Shown here piece by piece: positions 1 to 7,904 of a DNA stretch of 64,000 bases. Under the pieces are notes generated by a model, which did not search any database, had not been told where the DNA came from, and was given only the letters and a program-made list of their open reading frames with translations. Position numbers and translations under genes: made by a program. This DNA is from Clostridia bacterium. Its GTDB lineage: Bacteria > Bacillota > Clostridia > Oscillospirales > UBA644. The stretch's first letter is position 1; each line of letters opens with the position of its first letter. The stretch lies in the NCBI GenBank assembly GCA_017621705.1, contig JAGASR010000014.1, positions 62,001-126,000 on the forward strand, written 5' to 3'.

Positions 1-1409
1 TCTTCAACAGATGTTTCAATGTTTACAACGTATTTTTGTCTGTTGTTTTCATCTGCTTCAGCGTATTGGTCGAGCCATTCTCTCATGCTTTTACTACTGT
101 TTATGCTTATGTAAACATCGGTCAGAGCCTCGTATCGATAGTTATAAATAATACTGTTGTATGCATCAATAAAGTTTACAACATCTCTGTCATCAAAGAA
201 ATAATTTTTTCTGAGATATTCAATAATGTTTTGTTCTTCTTCATATCCCGGAAGGGGTTCATATATTTTATCAAGAAGGATTGCAGACATAGCAGGATCT
301 TTACAGTGCAACGGTATTCCCGTACAGAAAAGAGATCCGGTTATCGTTGCGCCGGTAAAGTTTTTATTGTCTCCGTGAGGACCTCTCGGAAAAGGAATAA
401 AGCCGAAGTTTGACATGTTGTAGGCTATCGAATCGTGGGTTCCCAAAAGCTCTGTAGAGCATACTATCGTCATAACTGACTTTCCGTCAATGAATGTTTG
501 TAACATATGATCCCACAGGTAGCCGCCGATGTCAACAAACGAGGAATAATCGCCAAATGACCAGTTCCACGCAGTATCCATTGCTTCAAAAGTTTTTTCG
601 GAATGGAGACCAAGCTGATACTCACCGTTTTCATCTCGAACTATAAAACCTTCTCCGTTTGACGATTGCATAGTTCTGAATAACCAATGTATACTTGTGA
701 AAAGCGCTGTTACTTCGTCACCTGCATCATTAACATGATTGTATACAGGCATAAGTTCTTCAAATTTATCCCATGTCCACTCATTTGTCTCAACAAACTC
801 TCTTGGGTCCGTTTGATTGAGGTATCTGATTATATCCTCATTTACAATCAGCGGACCATCCATTGAGTAATATTTAAGCATGGGCCAAGCATCCGGTATT
901 ACACCGAATATACCGCCATCCCAACAAAGTGCTTTTATTGTTTCTATATTTCCCCACTTTTCAGAATCTCTGTAATCGAGATAGTCCGTAAGTGCTGCAA
1001 GATCATGCATGAAACCGGCACGTATAGATCCGGCTAAACCTTGCGATGAGGTCTGAACTGCGTCTGCCGAGACCTGACCGGCATAAGTTTCATTTTGAAT
1101 CGTTTGGTTTATATCTCTATTTGTAACAATGGAGATTTCGACATTATATGTTTTCTCGACTTCATTAATTCTTTCTTTTGCAAGATCTGAAAACTCAGTA
1201 TTGATAAGATATCCAAGATAATCTTCACCCGTTGATTGATGAGAATTATTTAGAAAAAAACTGAAATTTGCACCCATAAAATCAGTTTCACTCAGCTCTG
1301 AACTGTATTCCGGCGCTATTTCTTCCTCTTTCAGTGTCGCGCATGCCGCAAATGATGTCATCATGCTGATAAGCAAAAAAATGGAAATCGTTCGTAATAT
1401 TTTTTTCAT
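1..1409 (-). CDS. Solute-binding-like lipoprotein, copy A (3' end cut by window)
   Basis: First of five tandem paralogues; the last few codons lie left of the window. Reading from the ATG at 1409, 469 codons are open without a stop or frameshift. The N-terminus is a type II signal peptide (MKK-, hydrophobic stretch, FAAC lipobox), so the protein should be anchored outside the membrane. The body shares the family blocks DPREFVE-EWTWDKFEELMPVYNH, KDPAMSAI, EPLPGYE, FFDDRDV and SKSMREWLDQ with copies B-E. The fold is probably a family 1-like extracellular solute-binding protein, and the ligand is unknown. No permease or ATPase gene is adjacent. The gene has its own promoter at 1449-1477. Family-level confidence is high, function low. 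Confidence 0.85.
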   Translation of the reverse strand, partial: MKKILRTISIFLLISMMTSFAACATLKEEEIAPEYSSELSETDFMGANFSFFLNNSHQSTGEDYLGYLINTEFSDLAKERINEVEKTYNVEISIVTNRDINQTIQNETYAGQVSADAVQTSSQGLAGSIRAGFMHDLAALTDYLDYRDSEKWGNIETIKALCWDGGIFGVIPDAWPMLKYYSMDGPLIVNEDIIRYLNQTDPREFVETNEWTWDKFEELMPVYNHVNDAGDEVTALFTSIHWLFRTMQSSNGEGFIVRDENGEYQLGLHSEKTFEAMDTAWNWSFGDYSSFVDIGGYLWDHMLQTFIDGKSVMTIVCSTELLGTHDSIAYNMSNFGFIPFPRGPHGDNKNFTGATITGSLFCTGIPLHCKDPAMSAILLDKIYEPLPGYEEEQNIIEYLRKNYFFDDRDVVNFIDAYNSIIYNYRYEALTDVYISINSSKSMREWLDQYAEADENNRQKYVVNIETSVE

Positions 1410-1448
1410 GGCAGACAAATATCCTTTCATTATTTCTTGTCTTACAAA

Positions 1449-1477
1449 ATTATATCATTTTTTTTTCTTTTTGTCAA
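1449..1477 (-). promoter_or_regulatory. Sigma-A-type promoter of lipoprotein copy A
   Basis: On the minus strand TTGACA (1472-1477) and TATAAT (1449-1454) are separated by exactly 17 bases. It lies about 40 bases upstream of the copy A start codon and downstream of the copy B terminator, so copy A is transcribed on its own. Confidence 0.85.
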
Positions 1478-1487
1478 TGCATTAAGA

Positions 1488-1520
1488 AACAAAGAACCGC
1501 AACAAGTGCGGTTCTTTGTT
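1488..1520 (-). terminator. Intrinsic terminator of lipoprotein copy B
   Basis: A 14-bp perfect inverted repeat (AACAAAGAACCGCA and its complement) with a 5-base loop lies just after the copy B stop codon. Confidence 0.8.
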
Positions 1521-1526
1521 GTATAA

Positions 1527-2954
1527 TTATTTTCCGAAAAGATCATCGATCGATGTTTCTATATTGACAGCGTATTTTACTCTGTTTGTTTCATCTGCTT
1601 CAGCGTATTGGTCAAGCCATTCTCTCATGCTCTTGCTGCTGTTAATGCTGATGTAAACATCTGTCAGACCTTCGTGTCTGTAGTTGTAGTAGATATTATT
1701 GTATGCGGCAATATAGTTCGTAACGTCTCTGTCATCAAAGAAGAAGTTCTTTCTGAGATAATCGATAACGTTCTTTTCTGTTTCGTATCCTGGAAGGGGT
1801 TCATATATAGCGTCGAGAATGATTGCAGACATAGCGGGATCTTTAGACGCCATTGGTATGGATGTGCAAAATCTTGTGCTTGTTATCGTGGAACCTAACC
1901 CGGTTTTGTTGCTTCCGTAAGGTCCTCTCGGGAACGGAATTACAGCGAAATTATCCATCTGGTATGCAATCGAGTTTTCCGAACCTAAAAGGTCTGTACC
2001 GTTCATGATAGTAAGAACTGATTTTCCATCGAGGAATGCCTGTAACATAGCGGTCCAGTTGTTATTTTGATCGATATAAACAAACGATGAATAGTCACCG
2101 AATGCCCAATCCCAACCCGTTGCCATTGCTTCAAATGTTTTATCCTCATGAAGACCGACTCTGTATTCACCGCTTTCATCTTGAACGATTATGCCTTCAC
2201 CGTTAGTTGTCTGCATTGTTCTGAATAACCAATGTACAGTAGTGTAGAGTGCTTTAACTTCATCTCCGGCATCGTTTATATGATTATAAACAGGCATGAG
2301 CTCTTCGAACTTATCCCAGGTCCATTCGTCTTTTTCAACAAATTCTCTCGGGTCGGTTTCATTAAGATAACTGATGATATTTTCATTGACTATTACAGGA
2401 CCGTCCATTGAACGGTATTTGAGAATCGGCCACGATGCAGGAATCACACCGAAAAGACAGCCGTCCCAAAACATCGGTTTAAGATTTTCGATGTTGCCCC
2501 ATTTTTCGCTGTCCGTGTAATCGATATACTCCGAAAGCTGTGTAAGATCATGAAGAAGACCGGCTCTTAAAATTCCGGATATTGCATTGCTTGCCGCTTG
2601 AACAGCATCTGCTGAAACAGCACCTGCATATGTTTCATTCTGAACAGTAGCTCCTATATCTTTGCCTGTGATAATATTTATTTTGACATCATATTTACTT
2701 TCAACTTCTTTTACCCGTTCCATCGCAAGATCGGCAAATTCGGTATCTATAACATATCCGAAGTAGTCTTCGCCTGTTGAATGTTCGCCGTTGCTTTGCA
2801 TAAATATAAAATCAGTACCCATGAAAGTTATTTCACCGAGTTCGGACTCATATTCAGGAACTATTTCTTCTTCTTTTTGTGTCGCGCAAGCCGCAAACGA
2901 CATCATCATGCTGATAATCAGAAAAATCGAGACTGTTCGCAAGTATTTTTTCAT
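1527..2954 (-). CDS. Solute-binding-like lipoprotein, copy B
   Basis: Second paralogue, 475 residues. The ATG at 2954 is preferred over an in-frame TTG nine bases upstream, because GGAGA lies 10 bases before the ATG. The signal peptide carries the lipobox-like MSFAAC, and the mature protein begins CATQKEEE. After an acidic linker comes FMGTDFIFMQ, then the family blocks WTWDKFEELMPVYNHIND, GDYSSFVYID, KDPAMSAIILDAIYEPLPGYE (read in parts) and SKSMREWLDQ. The family resembles ABC transporter substrate-binding proteins, but the cargo is unknown and no transporter genes are nearby. It is closest by eye to copies D and E, with B and D sharing the GTDLLGSENSIAYQMDNF region. Confidence 0.85.
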   Translation of the reverse strand: MKKYLRTVSIFLIISMMMSFAACATQKEEEIVPEYESELGEITFMGTDFIFMQSNGEHSTGEDYFGYVIDTEFADLAMERVKEVESKYDVKINIITGKDIGATVQNETYAGAVSADAVQAASNAISGILRAGLLHDLTQLSEYIDYTDSEKWGNIENLKPMFWDGCLFGVIPASWPILKYRSMDGPVIVNENIISYLNETDPREFVEKDEWTWDKFEELMPVYNHINDAGDEVKALYTTVHWLFRTMQTTNGEGIIVQDESGEYRVGLHEDKTFEAMATGWDWAFGDYSSFVYIDQNNNWTAMLQAFLDGKSVLTIMNGTDLLGSENSIAYQMDNFAVIPFPRGPYGSNKTGLGSTITSTRFCTSIPMASKDPAMSAIILDAIYEPLPGYETEKNVIDYLRKNFFFDDRDVTNYIAAYNNIYYNYRHEGLTDVYISINSSKSMREWLDQYAEADETNRVKYAVNIETSIDDLFGK

Positions 2955-3005
2955 GGTAAACAATTCTCCATCACATATTTGTTATAATTATTAATATTTG
3001 ATATA

Positions 3006-3034
3006 ATTGTATCATTTTTTTGTGTTTTTGTCAA
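3006..3034 (-). promoter_or_regulatory. Promoter of lipoprotein copy B
   Basis: TTGACA (3029-3034) and TACAAT (3006-3011) on the minus strand are 17 bases apart. The A-rich spacer resembles that of the copy A promoter, suggesting that gene and promoter were duplicated together. Confidence 0.82.
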
Positions 3035-3045
3035 TATGTTAAATA

Positions 3046-3077
3046 ACAAAAAACCGCAAATGCTTGCGGTTTTTTGT
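3046..3077 (-). terminator. Terminator of lipoprotein copy C
   Basis: Perfect 14-bp stem ACAAAAAACCGCAA with a 4-base loop and a T-run on the minus strand, five bases after the copy C stop. Confidence 0.8.
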
Positions 3078-3081
3078 ATAA

Positions 3082-4497
3082 TTATTCTCCGAAAAGTTCA
3101 TCAATGGTCGTTTCGATACTGATAACGTATTTCTGTCTGTTTGCTTCATTTGATTCGGAATACTGATCGAGCCATTCTCTCATGCTCTTATTGTCCGTAA
3201 GATTGATGTAAACGTCAGTAAGTCCCTCATGTCTGTAGTTGTAATAAACGTTGTTGAATGCGTTGATGAAGTTTGTAACGTCTCTGTCGTCAAAGAAATA
3301 ATTATTTCTGAGATAATCAATAATACTCTGTTCTTCTTCATATCCCGGAAGAGGAGAATATACGGCATCCAGAATTATTGCCGACATTGCAGGATCTTTA
3401 CTGAGCTGCGGTATTCCTGTAGAGAAGAGGGTGCCGGTTATTGTTGATCCTGGGTTCGTTTTATTGCTTCCGTGAGGACCTTTCGGGAAAGGAATAAAAG
3501 CAAAGTTCGACATATTATACGCTATTGAATCTGTCGATCCGAAAAATTCGGTAGCGTTTACAATAGTCAAAACAGATCTTCCGTCCAAGAAAGTCTGAAG
3601 CATATCTGTCCATTGATGGCCGTCGTCAATATCAACAAATGATGAATAATCTCCAAAAGCCCAGTTCCATGCGGTAGACAATGCTTCAAATGTCTTTTCG
3701 GAATAAAGACCAAGCTGATATTCACCGTTTTCGTCTTGAACGATAACACCTTCGCCGTTTGATGTCTGCATCGTTTTGCACAGCCAGTGATCACTGGAAT
3801 AAAGAGCGGTAACCTCATCTCCGGCATCGTTGATATGGCTGTATATAGGCATAAGCTCTTCAAATGTATCCCATGTCCATATATCTGCCTCAACAAGCTC
3901 TCTGGGATCGGTCTGATTAAGATATCTGATTATATCTTCGTTTGCAATCAGCGGGCCGTCTATAGAAAGATATTTAAGCATCGGCCATGCCGCGGGAATA
4001 ACACCGAAAATACCACCGTCCCAGCAGAGAGGCTTTATATTTTCAATATTTCCCCATTTTTGGGTGTCGGTGTAGTCAAGATAATCGGTAAGACCTGTAA
4101 GATCATACATAAATCCTGCTCTTATGCATCCTGCCAAACCTTGTGATGCGGTTTGTACGGCATCTGCGGATACTTGACCCGAATAAGTCTCGTTTTGAAT
4201 CGTTTGACCAATGTCTTTATTAGTAACGATATTTATTTTGACATTGTATTTCTTAGAAACTTCTTCAACTCTTTCTTTTGCAAGATCTGCAAATTCAGTG
4301 TCGTATAAGTAACCGAGATATTGTTCTCCTATTGAATGGCCGCTGTTATTTATTAAGAAAATAAATTCTTCACCCATAAAGTCAACTTTATCTATCTTGG
4401 ATGAGTATTCCGGTATAATTTCTTCTGTATCCTGAGAACAAGCACAAACCGAAAAAAGCAAGCAAGCCAATAGTATAAAAGAAACCATTCTTTTCAT
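3082..4497 (-). CDS. Solute-binding-like lipoprotein, copy C
   Basis: Third paralogue, 471 residues. The start at 4497 has AAAGGACAG upstream. The lipobox is atypical (FSVCACS), with the modified Cys probably the second one (VCAC). The body has the same blocks as its neighbours: DTFEELMPIYSHINDAGDEV, KDPAMSAIILDAVYSPLPGYE (read in parts), FFDDRDVTNFINAFNN and KSMREWLDQY. By eye it is closest to copy A (shared GYLYDTEFADLAKERV, GLAGCIRAGFMYDL and CWDGGIFGVIPAAWPMLKY regions). It is the only copy without an obvious TTGACA/TATAAT promoter directly upstream. It may depend on read-through of the copy D terminator or on a weak promoter. Confidence 0.85.
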   Translation of the reverse strand: MKRMVSFILLACLLFSVCACSQDTEEIIPEYSSKIDKVDFMGEEFIFLINNSGHSIGEQYLGYLYDTEFADLAKERVEEVSKKYNVKINIVTNKDIGQTIQNETYSGQVSADAVQTASQGLAGCIRAGFMYDLTGLTDYLDYTDTQKWGNIENIKPLCWDGGIFGVIPAAWPMLKYLSIDGPLIANEDIIRYLNQTDPRELVEADIWTWDTFEELMPIYSHINDAGDEVTALYSSDHWLCKTMQTSNGEGVIVQDENGEYQLGLYSEKTFEALSTAWNWAFGDYSSFVDIDDGHQWTDMLQTFLDGRSVLTIVNATEFFGSTDSIAYNMSNFAFIPFPKGPHGSNKTNPGSTITGTLFSTGIPQLSKDPAMSAIILDAVYSPLPGYEEEQSIIDYLRNNYFFDDRDVTNFINAFNNVYYNYRHEGLTDVYINLTDNKSMREWLDQYSESNEANRQKYVISIETTIDELFGE

Positions 4498-4572
4498 CTG
4501 AATTTACTGTCCTTTCTTGAATCTAATTTCTCATAGTGGATGAATAGACTGCGAATATCATATTTAAAGCAG

Positions 4573-4604
4573 AAGACCACCGATTGAGTTCAATCGGTGG
4601 TCTT
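4573..4604 (-). terminator. Terminator of lipoprotein copy D
   Basis: A 15-bp inverted repeat (AAGACCACCGATTGA) with a 2-base loop, between the copy D stop and the copy C leader. The T-run on the minus-strand side is poor (CTGCTTTAAA), so termination may be leaky and feed copy C. Confidence 0.7.
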
Positions 4605-4615
4605 TGTAATGTGAA

Positions 4616-6043
4616 TTATTTTCCGAGAATGTCGTCAATGGAGGTTTCAATATTGACTGCATACTCTACTCTGTTTGCTTCATCTGCTTCGGCAAACTGG
4701 TCGAGCCATTCTCTCATGCTTTTACTGCTGTTAATACCGATGTAAACGTCTGTAAGACCTTCGTGTCTGTAGTTATAAATAAGATTGTTGTAAGAATCAA
4801 TATAGTTCATGACGTCTCTGTCATCAAAGAAGAAGTTCTGTCTGAGATAACCGATCATGTCTTCCTCGGATTCGTATCCCGGAAGGGGTTCGTAGATTGC
4901 ATCAAGAATAATAGCGGACATTGCGGGGTCTTTACATGCGTAGGGGATTGCCGTACAGAATTTTGTATCGGTAATAGTCGTACCTGAACTTGTCTTGTTT
5001 GAACCTAAAGGTCCTCTCGGGAAGGGAACGACACCGAAGTTATCCATCTGGTATGCAATGGAGTTTTCGGAACCGAGAAGGTCTGTACCGTTCATGATGG
5101 TAAGAACGGATTTTTCATCGAGGAATGCCTGAAGCATGTTTGTCCAGTTATTGTTTGTATCGATATAAACAAACGATGAATAGTCACCGAATGCCCAGTC
5201 CCAAGCGGTTGCCATTGCTTCGAAAGTCTGCGCGGAATGAAGACCGAGCTGATATTCGCCGTTTTCATCCTGGAAAATAAAGTCCTCACCGTTAGTGGAC
5301 TGAATCGTTCTGAAAAGCCAGTGAACGGTCGTATAGATAGCTTTAACTTCATCACCCGCATCGTTGATATGGTTATAAATGGGCATGAGTTCTTCGAATT
5401 TATCCCAGGTCCATTCATCTTTTTCAACAAATTCTCTGGGGTCGGTCTGGTTGATGTTTCTGATAATATCTTCGTTAACGATTACGGGACCGTCCATCGA
5501 ACGGAATTTGAGCATCGGCCATGCCGCGGGTATAACACCGAAAAGAGCTCCGTCCCAGAACAGAGGCTTGAGGTTTTCAACGTTGCCCCATTTTTCTGAA
5601 TTGGTATAGTCGATGTAATCCGAAAGATTGGTAAGATCGTAAAGCATACCTGCTCTTAAAATACCCGCAAGACCGCCGCCGGAAGTCTGAACCGCATCTG
5701 CGGAAACAAGACCTGCGTATGTTTCGTTCTGAACTGTGGAACCGACATCTTTGCCTGTTTCGATTATAATATTAACGTCATATTTTGCGCCGACTTCTTT
5801 GACTCTCTGGAGTGCGAGGTCTGCAAATTCCGTGTTTACAACATAACCGAAATAATCTTCGCCTGTAGAATGTTCATCATTCTTCTGCATGAATTTGAAA
5901 TCTGCACCCATAAAGGTGACCTCTCCGAGGTCTGTGCTGTAATCGGGTACTATTTCTTCTTCTGCGGTTCCCGCGCATGCAACGAAAGACATCATGATGC
6001 ACAGAAGCAAAAGAACGGAAACAAAGCTCTTCATCTTTTTCAT
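4616..6043 (-). CDS. Solute-binding-like lipoprotein, copy D
   Basis: Fourth paralogue, 475 residues. The start at 6043 has AAAAGGAG about ten bases upstream. Signal peptide MKKMKSFVSVLLLLCIMMSF ends at VACA, with Cys25 as the likely lipid anchor. It carries all family blocks, including FMGADFKFMQKNDEHSTGED, WTWDKFEELMPIYNHIND, GDYSSFVYIDTNNNWTNMLQ, GTDLLGSENSIAYQMDNF, KDPAMSAI and SKSMREWLDQ. It is very similar to copy B over its whole length, which suggests recent duplication or gene conversion. It has its own promoter at 6086-6114. Probable surface-exposed ligand-binding lipoprotein; ligand unknown. Confidence 0.85.
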   Translation of the reverse strand: MKKMKSFVSVLLLLCIMMSFVACAGTAEEEIVPDYSTDLGEVTFMGADFKFMQKNDEHSTGEDYFGYVVNTEFADLALQRVKEVGAKYDVNIIIETGKDVGSTVQNETYAGLVSADAVQTSGGGLAGILRAGMLYDLTNLSDYIDYTNSEKWGNVENLKPLFWDGALFGVIPAAWPMLKFRSMDGPVIVNEDIIRNINQTDPREFVEKDEWTWDKFEELMPIYNHINDAGDEVKAIYTTVHWLFRTIQSTNGEDFIFQDENGEYQLGLHSAQTFEAMATAWDWAFGDYSSFVYIDTNNNWTNMLQAFLDEKSVLTIMNGTDLLGSENSIAYQMDNFGVVPFPRGPLGSNKTSSGTTITDTKFCTAIPYACKDPAMSAIILDAIYEPLPGYESEEDMIGYLRQNFFFDDRDVMNYIDSYNNLIYNYRHEGLTDVYIGINSSKSMREWLDQFAEADEANRVEYAVNIETSIDDILGK

Positions 6044-6085
6044 TGTTTTAAACTCCTTTTATTTTTTGAGTTTTATACTTTATAT

Positions 6086-6114
6086 ATTATAACGCTTTTT
6101 TCTTGAATTGTCAA
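6086..6114 (-). promoter_or_regulatory. Promoter of lipoprotein copy D
   Basis: TTGACA (6109-6114), a 17-base spacer and TATAAT (6086-6091) on the minus strand, upstream of copy D. Confidence 0.85.
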
Positions 6115-6126
6115 TAATTTTTTTAT

Positions 6127-6165
6127 AAAACGGAGACATTTTTTTATATATGCCTCCGTTTTTTT
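6127..6165 (-). terminator. Terminator of lipoprotein copy E
   Basis: Inverted AAAACGGAG / CTCCGTTTT arms flank an AT-rich loop, just downstream of the copy E stop. Confidence 0.65.
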
Positions 6166-6173
6166 GATTTGAT

Positions 6174-7601
6174 TTATTCTCCGAAAAGTTCGTCGATTGT
6201 GCTTTCGATGTTTACAACATATTCTGCTCTGTTTTTTTCATCTGCTTCCGCATACTGATCAAGCCATTCTCTCATACTTTTACTGCTGTTGATGCCGATA
6301 TAAACATCTGTCAGAGCTTCGTTTCTGTAATTGTAAACTATATTGTTAAATGCATCAACGAAGTTTACCACGTCTCTGTCATCAAAGAAATAATTGTGTC
6401 TGAGATATTCGATAATGCTTTCTTCGGTTTCGTATCCGGGCAGAGGTTCATATATAGCATTCAATACGATCGCCGACATAGCAGGGTCTTTGCTGAGTAA
6501 GGGGATAAATGTTCCGAATCTTACTTCTGTTATAGTTGTGCCGGACGTGGTATTATTGTTGCCGAAAGGTCCTCTCGGGAAGGGGACAACGCCGAAGTTT
6601 GCCATCTGGTACGCAATAGAGTTTTCAGCACCGACAAGATCTGTACCGTTCATAATCGTAAGAACGGATTTGTTGTCAAGGAATGCTTGGAGCATATTTT
6701 CCCAGACGTTGCTTGTATCAATATAAACAAACGATGCATAATCGCCGAAAGCCCAGTCCCAGGCTGGTGCCATTGCTTCGAAAGTCTTATCGGAATGCAG
6801 ACCAAGCTGATATTCGCCGTTTTCATCCCGGAAAACAAATCCCTCGCCGTTGGTGGACTGGATCGTTCTGAAAAGCCAGTGAACGGTTGTATAAAGCGCT
6901 TTAACTTCATCTCCAGCATTGTTTATATGATTATAGACAGGCATGAGTTCTTCGAGTTTGTCCCATGTCCATTCATCTTTTTCAACAAATTCTCTCGGGT
7001 CGGTTTCGTTGATGGATCTGATAAGATCTTCGTTTACTACCATCGGACCGTCCATCGAACGGTATTTATGGATCGGCCACGCCGCAGGCACAACTCCGTA
7101 AAGTCCTCCGTCCCAGAAAAAAGGCTTGAGAAGCTCTTCGTTTCCCCATTTTTCGGCATCGGTATAATTAATATAGTCACCAAGTTGTGTAATATCGTAT
7201 AAAAGACCTGCTCTTACTGTTCCGCCCATCTGTGTGGATTTCGCCTGAGCAGCGTCAACGGAGACCAGACCCGCATAAGTTTCATTCTGTATCGTTGACG
7301 GAATGTCTTTACCCGTTATTACGTTGACTTTTACGTTGAAATTGCTTTCAACTTCCTTTACTCTCTGAAGAGCAAGATCAGCAAATTCGGTATTCGCAAC
7401 GTATCCGAAATAATCCTCACCGGTGGTGTGCTCTTCATTTTGCTGCATGAATTTGAATTCGGCACCCATAAAGTCTATTTCTCCGATTTCGGATGAATAG
7501 TCTGGGATTATTTCTTCTTCCGGAGCCTGTGCGCAGGCGCTGAAAGAAAAAATCATGCAGGCCAACAGCAACAGAGAAAAAATTCTTTTATTGTTTTTCA
7601 T
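6174..7601 (-). CDS. Solute-binding-like lipoprotein, copy E
   Basis: Fifth and most upstream paralogue, 475 residues from the ATG at 7601 (MKNNKRIF). The open frame runs further upstream, but that part overlaps the promoter, so the long start is rejected. A TTG at 7613 close to AAAGGCGG is a possible alternative. The lipobox is SFSACA. It keeps the family blocks (FMGAEFKFMQQNEEH, WTWDKLEELMPVYNHINN, GDYASFVYID, EPLPGYETEE, FFDDRDVVNF, SKSMREWLDQ). It shares a 300-base intergenic region with the divergent biotin operon but has its own promoter. Confidence 0.85.
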   Translation of the reverse strand: MKNNKRIFSLLLLACMIFSFSACAQAPEEEIIPDYSSEIGEIDFMGAEFKFMQQNEEHTTGEDYFGYVANTEFADLALQRVKEVESNFNVKVNVITGKDIPSTIQNETYAGLVSVDAAQAKSTQMGGTVRAGLLYDITQLGDYINYTDAEKWGNEELLKPFFWDGGLYGVVPAAWPIHKYRSMDGPMVVNEDLIRSINETDPREFVEKDEWTWDKLEELMPVYNHINNAGDEVKALYTTVHWLFRTIQSTNGEGFVFRDENGEYQLGLHSDKTFEAMAPAWDWAFGDYASFVYIDTSNVWENMLQAFLDNKSVLTIMNGTDLVGAENSIAYQMANFGVVPFPRGPFGNNNTTSGTTITEVRFGTFIPLLSKDPAMSAIVLNAIYEPLPGYETEESIIEYLRHNYFFDDRDVVNFVDAFNNIVYNYRNEALTDVYIGINSSKSMREWLDQYAEADEKNRAEYVVNIESTIDELFGE

Positions 7602-7650
7602 TTTCTTGAACAAGCCGCCTTTCTGAATTTTTATATATTTCATTATTTGA

Positions 7651-7679
7651 AGTATAACATTGATAATATTTTTTGTCAA
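7651..7679 (-). promoter_or_regulatory. Promoter of lipoprotein copy E
   Basis: TTGACA (7674-7679) and TATACT (7651-7656) on the minus strand with a 17-base spacer. The rest of the 7602-7904 intergenic stretch is AT-rich and shows only this promoter and the divergent plus-strand one. Confidence 0.83.
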
Positions 7680-7783
7680 TATATTTACCTCCGTTTTTTG
7701 GGATCAAACCAAAAAATTTTAGTTATATATTATTATAAAGTATCGATGTCAATCTTTTGTTAAAAATATTGTTTCGATAAGGG

Positions 7784-7812
7784 TTGCATTGATTGACGAT
7801 TCGTGTTATAAT
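7784..7812 (+). promoter_or_regulatory. Promoter of the biotin-dependent decarboxylase operon
   Basis: TTGCAT (7784-7789), 17 bases, TATAAT (7807-7812). It is followed by a leader of about 85 bases ending in GGAGG ahead of the first gene. I see no riboswitch fold in the leader. Confidence 0.75.
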
Positions 7813-7904
7813 GTGTATATGTGAAAATTTTGGTATAATTAGGTTTAATTGTCCAATTTTGCAATTATAAAGCAATTAATAAATAAGAAATCGGAGGAAT
7901 CAAG

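Noticed and set aside
36-413. 125-codon plus-strand frame at the left end
   Set aside because: Antisense of lipoprotein copy A; equivalent shadow frames appear opposite copies B-E at matching places.
7602-7679. Extended 501-residue start for lipoprotein copy E
   Set aside because: The extra codons overlap the -35/-10 promoter of the gene, and no RBS precedes the early start.
7813-7904. Riboswitch in the leader of the biotin operon
   Set aside because: Only weak AT-rich hairpins can be drawn; no known riboswitch core motif is visible and no leader terminator is present.
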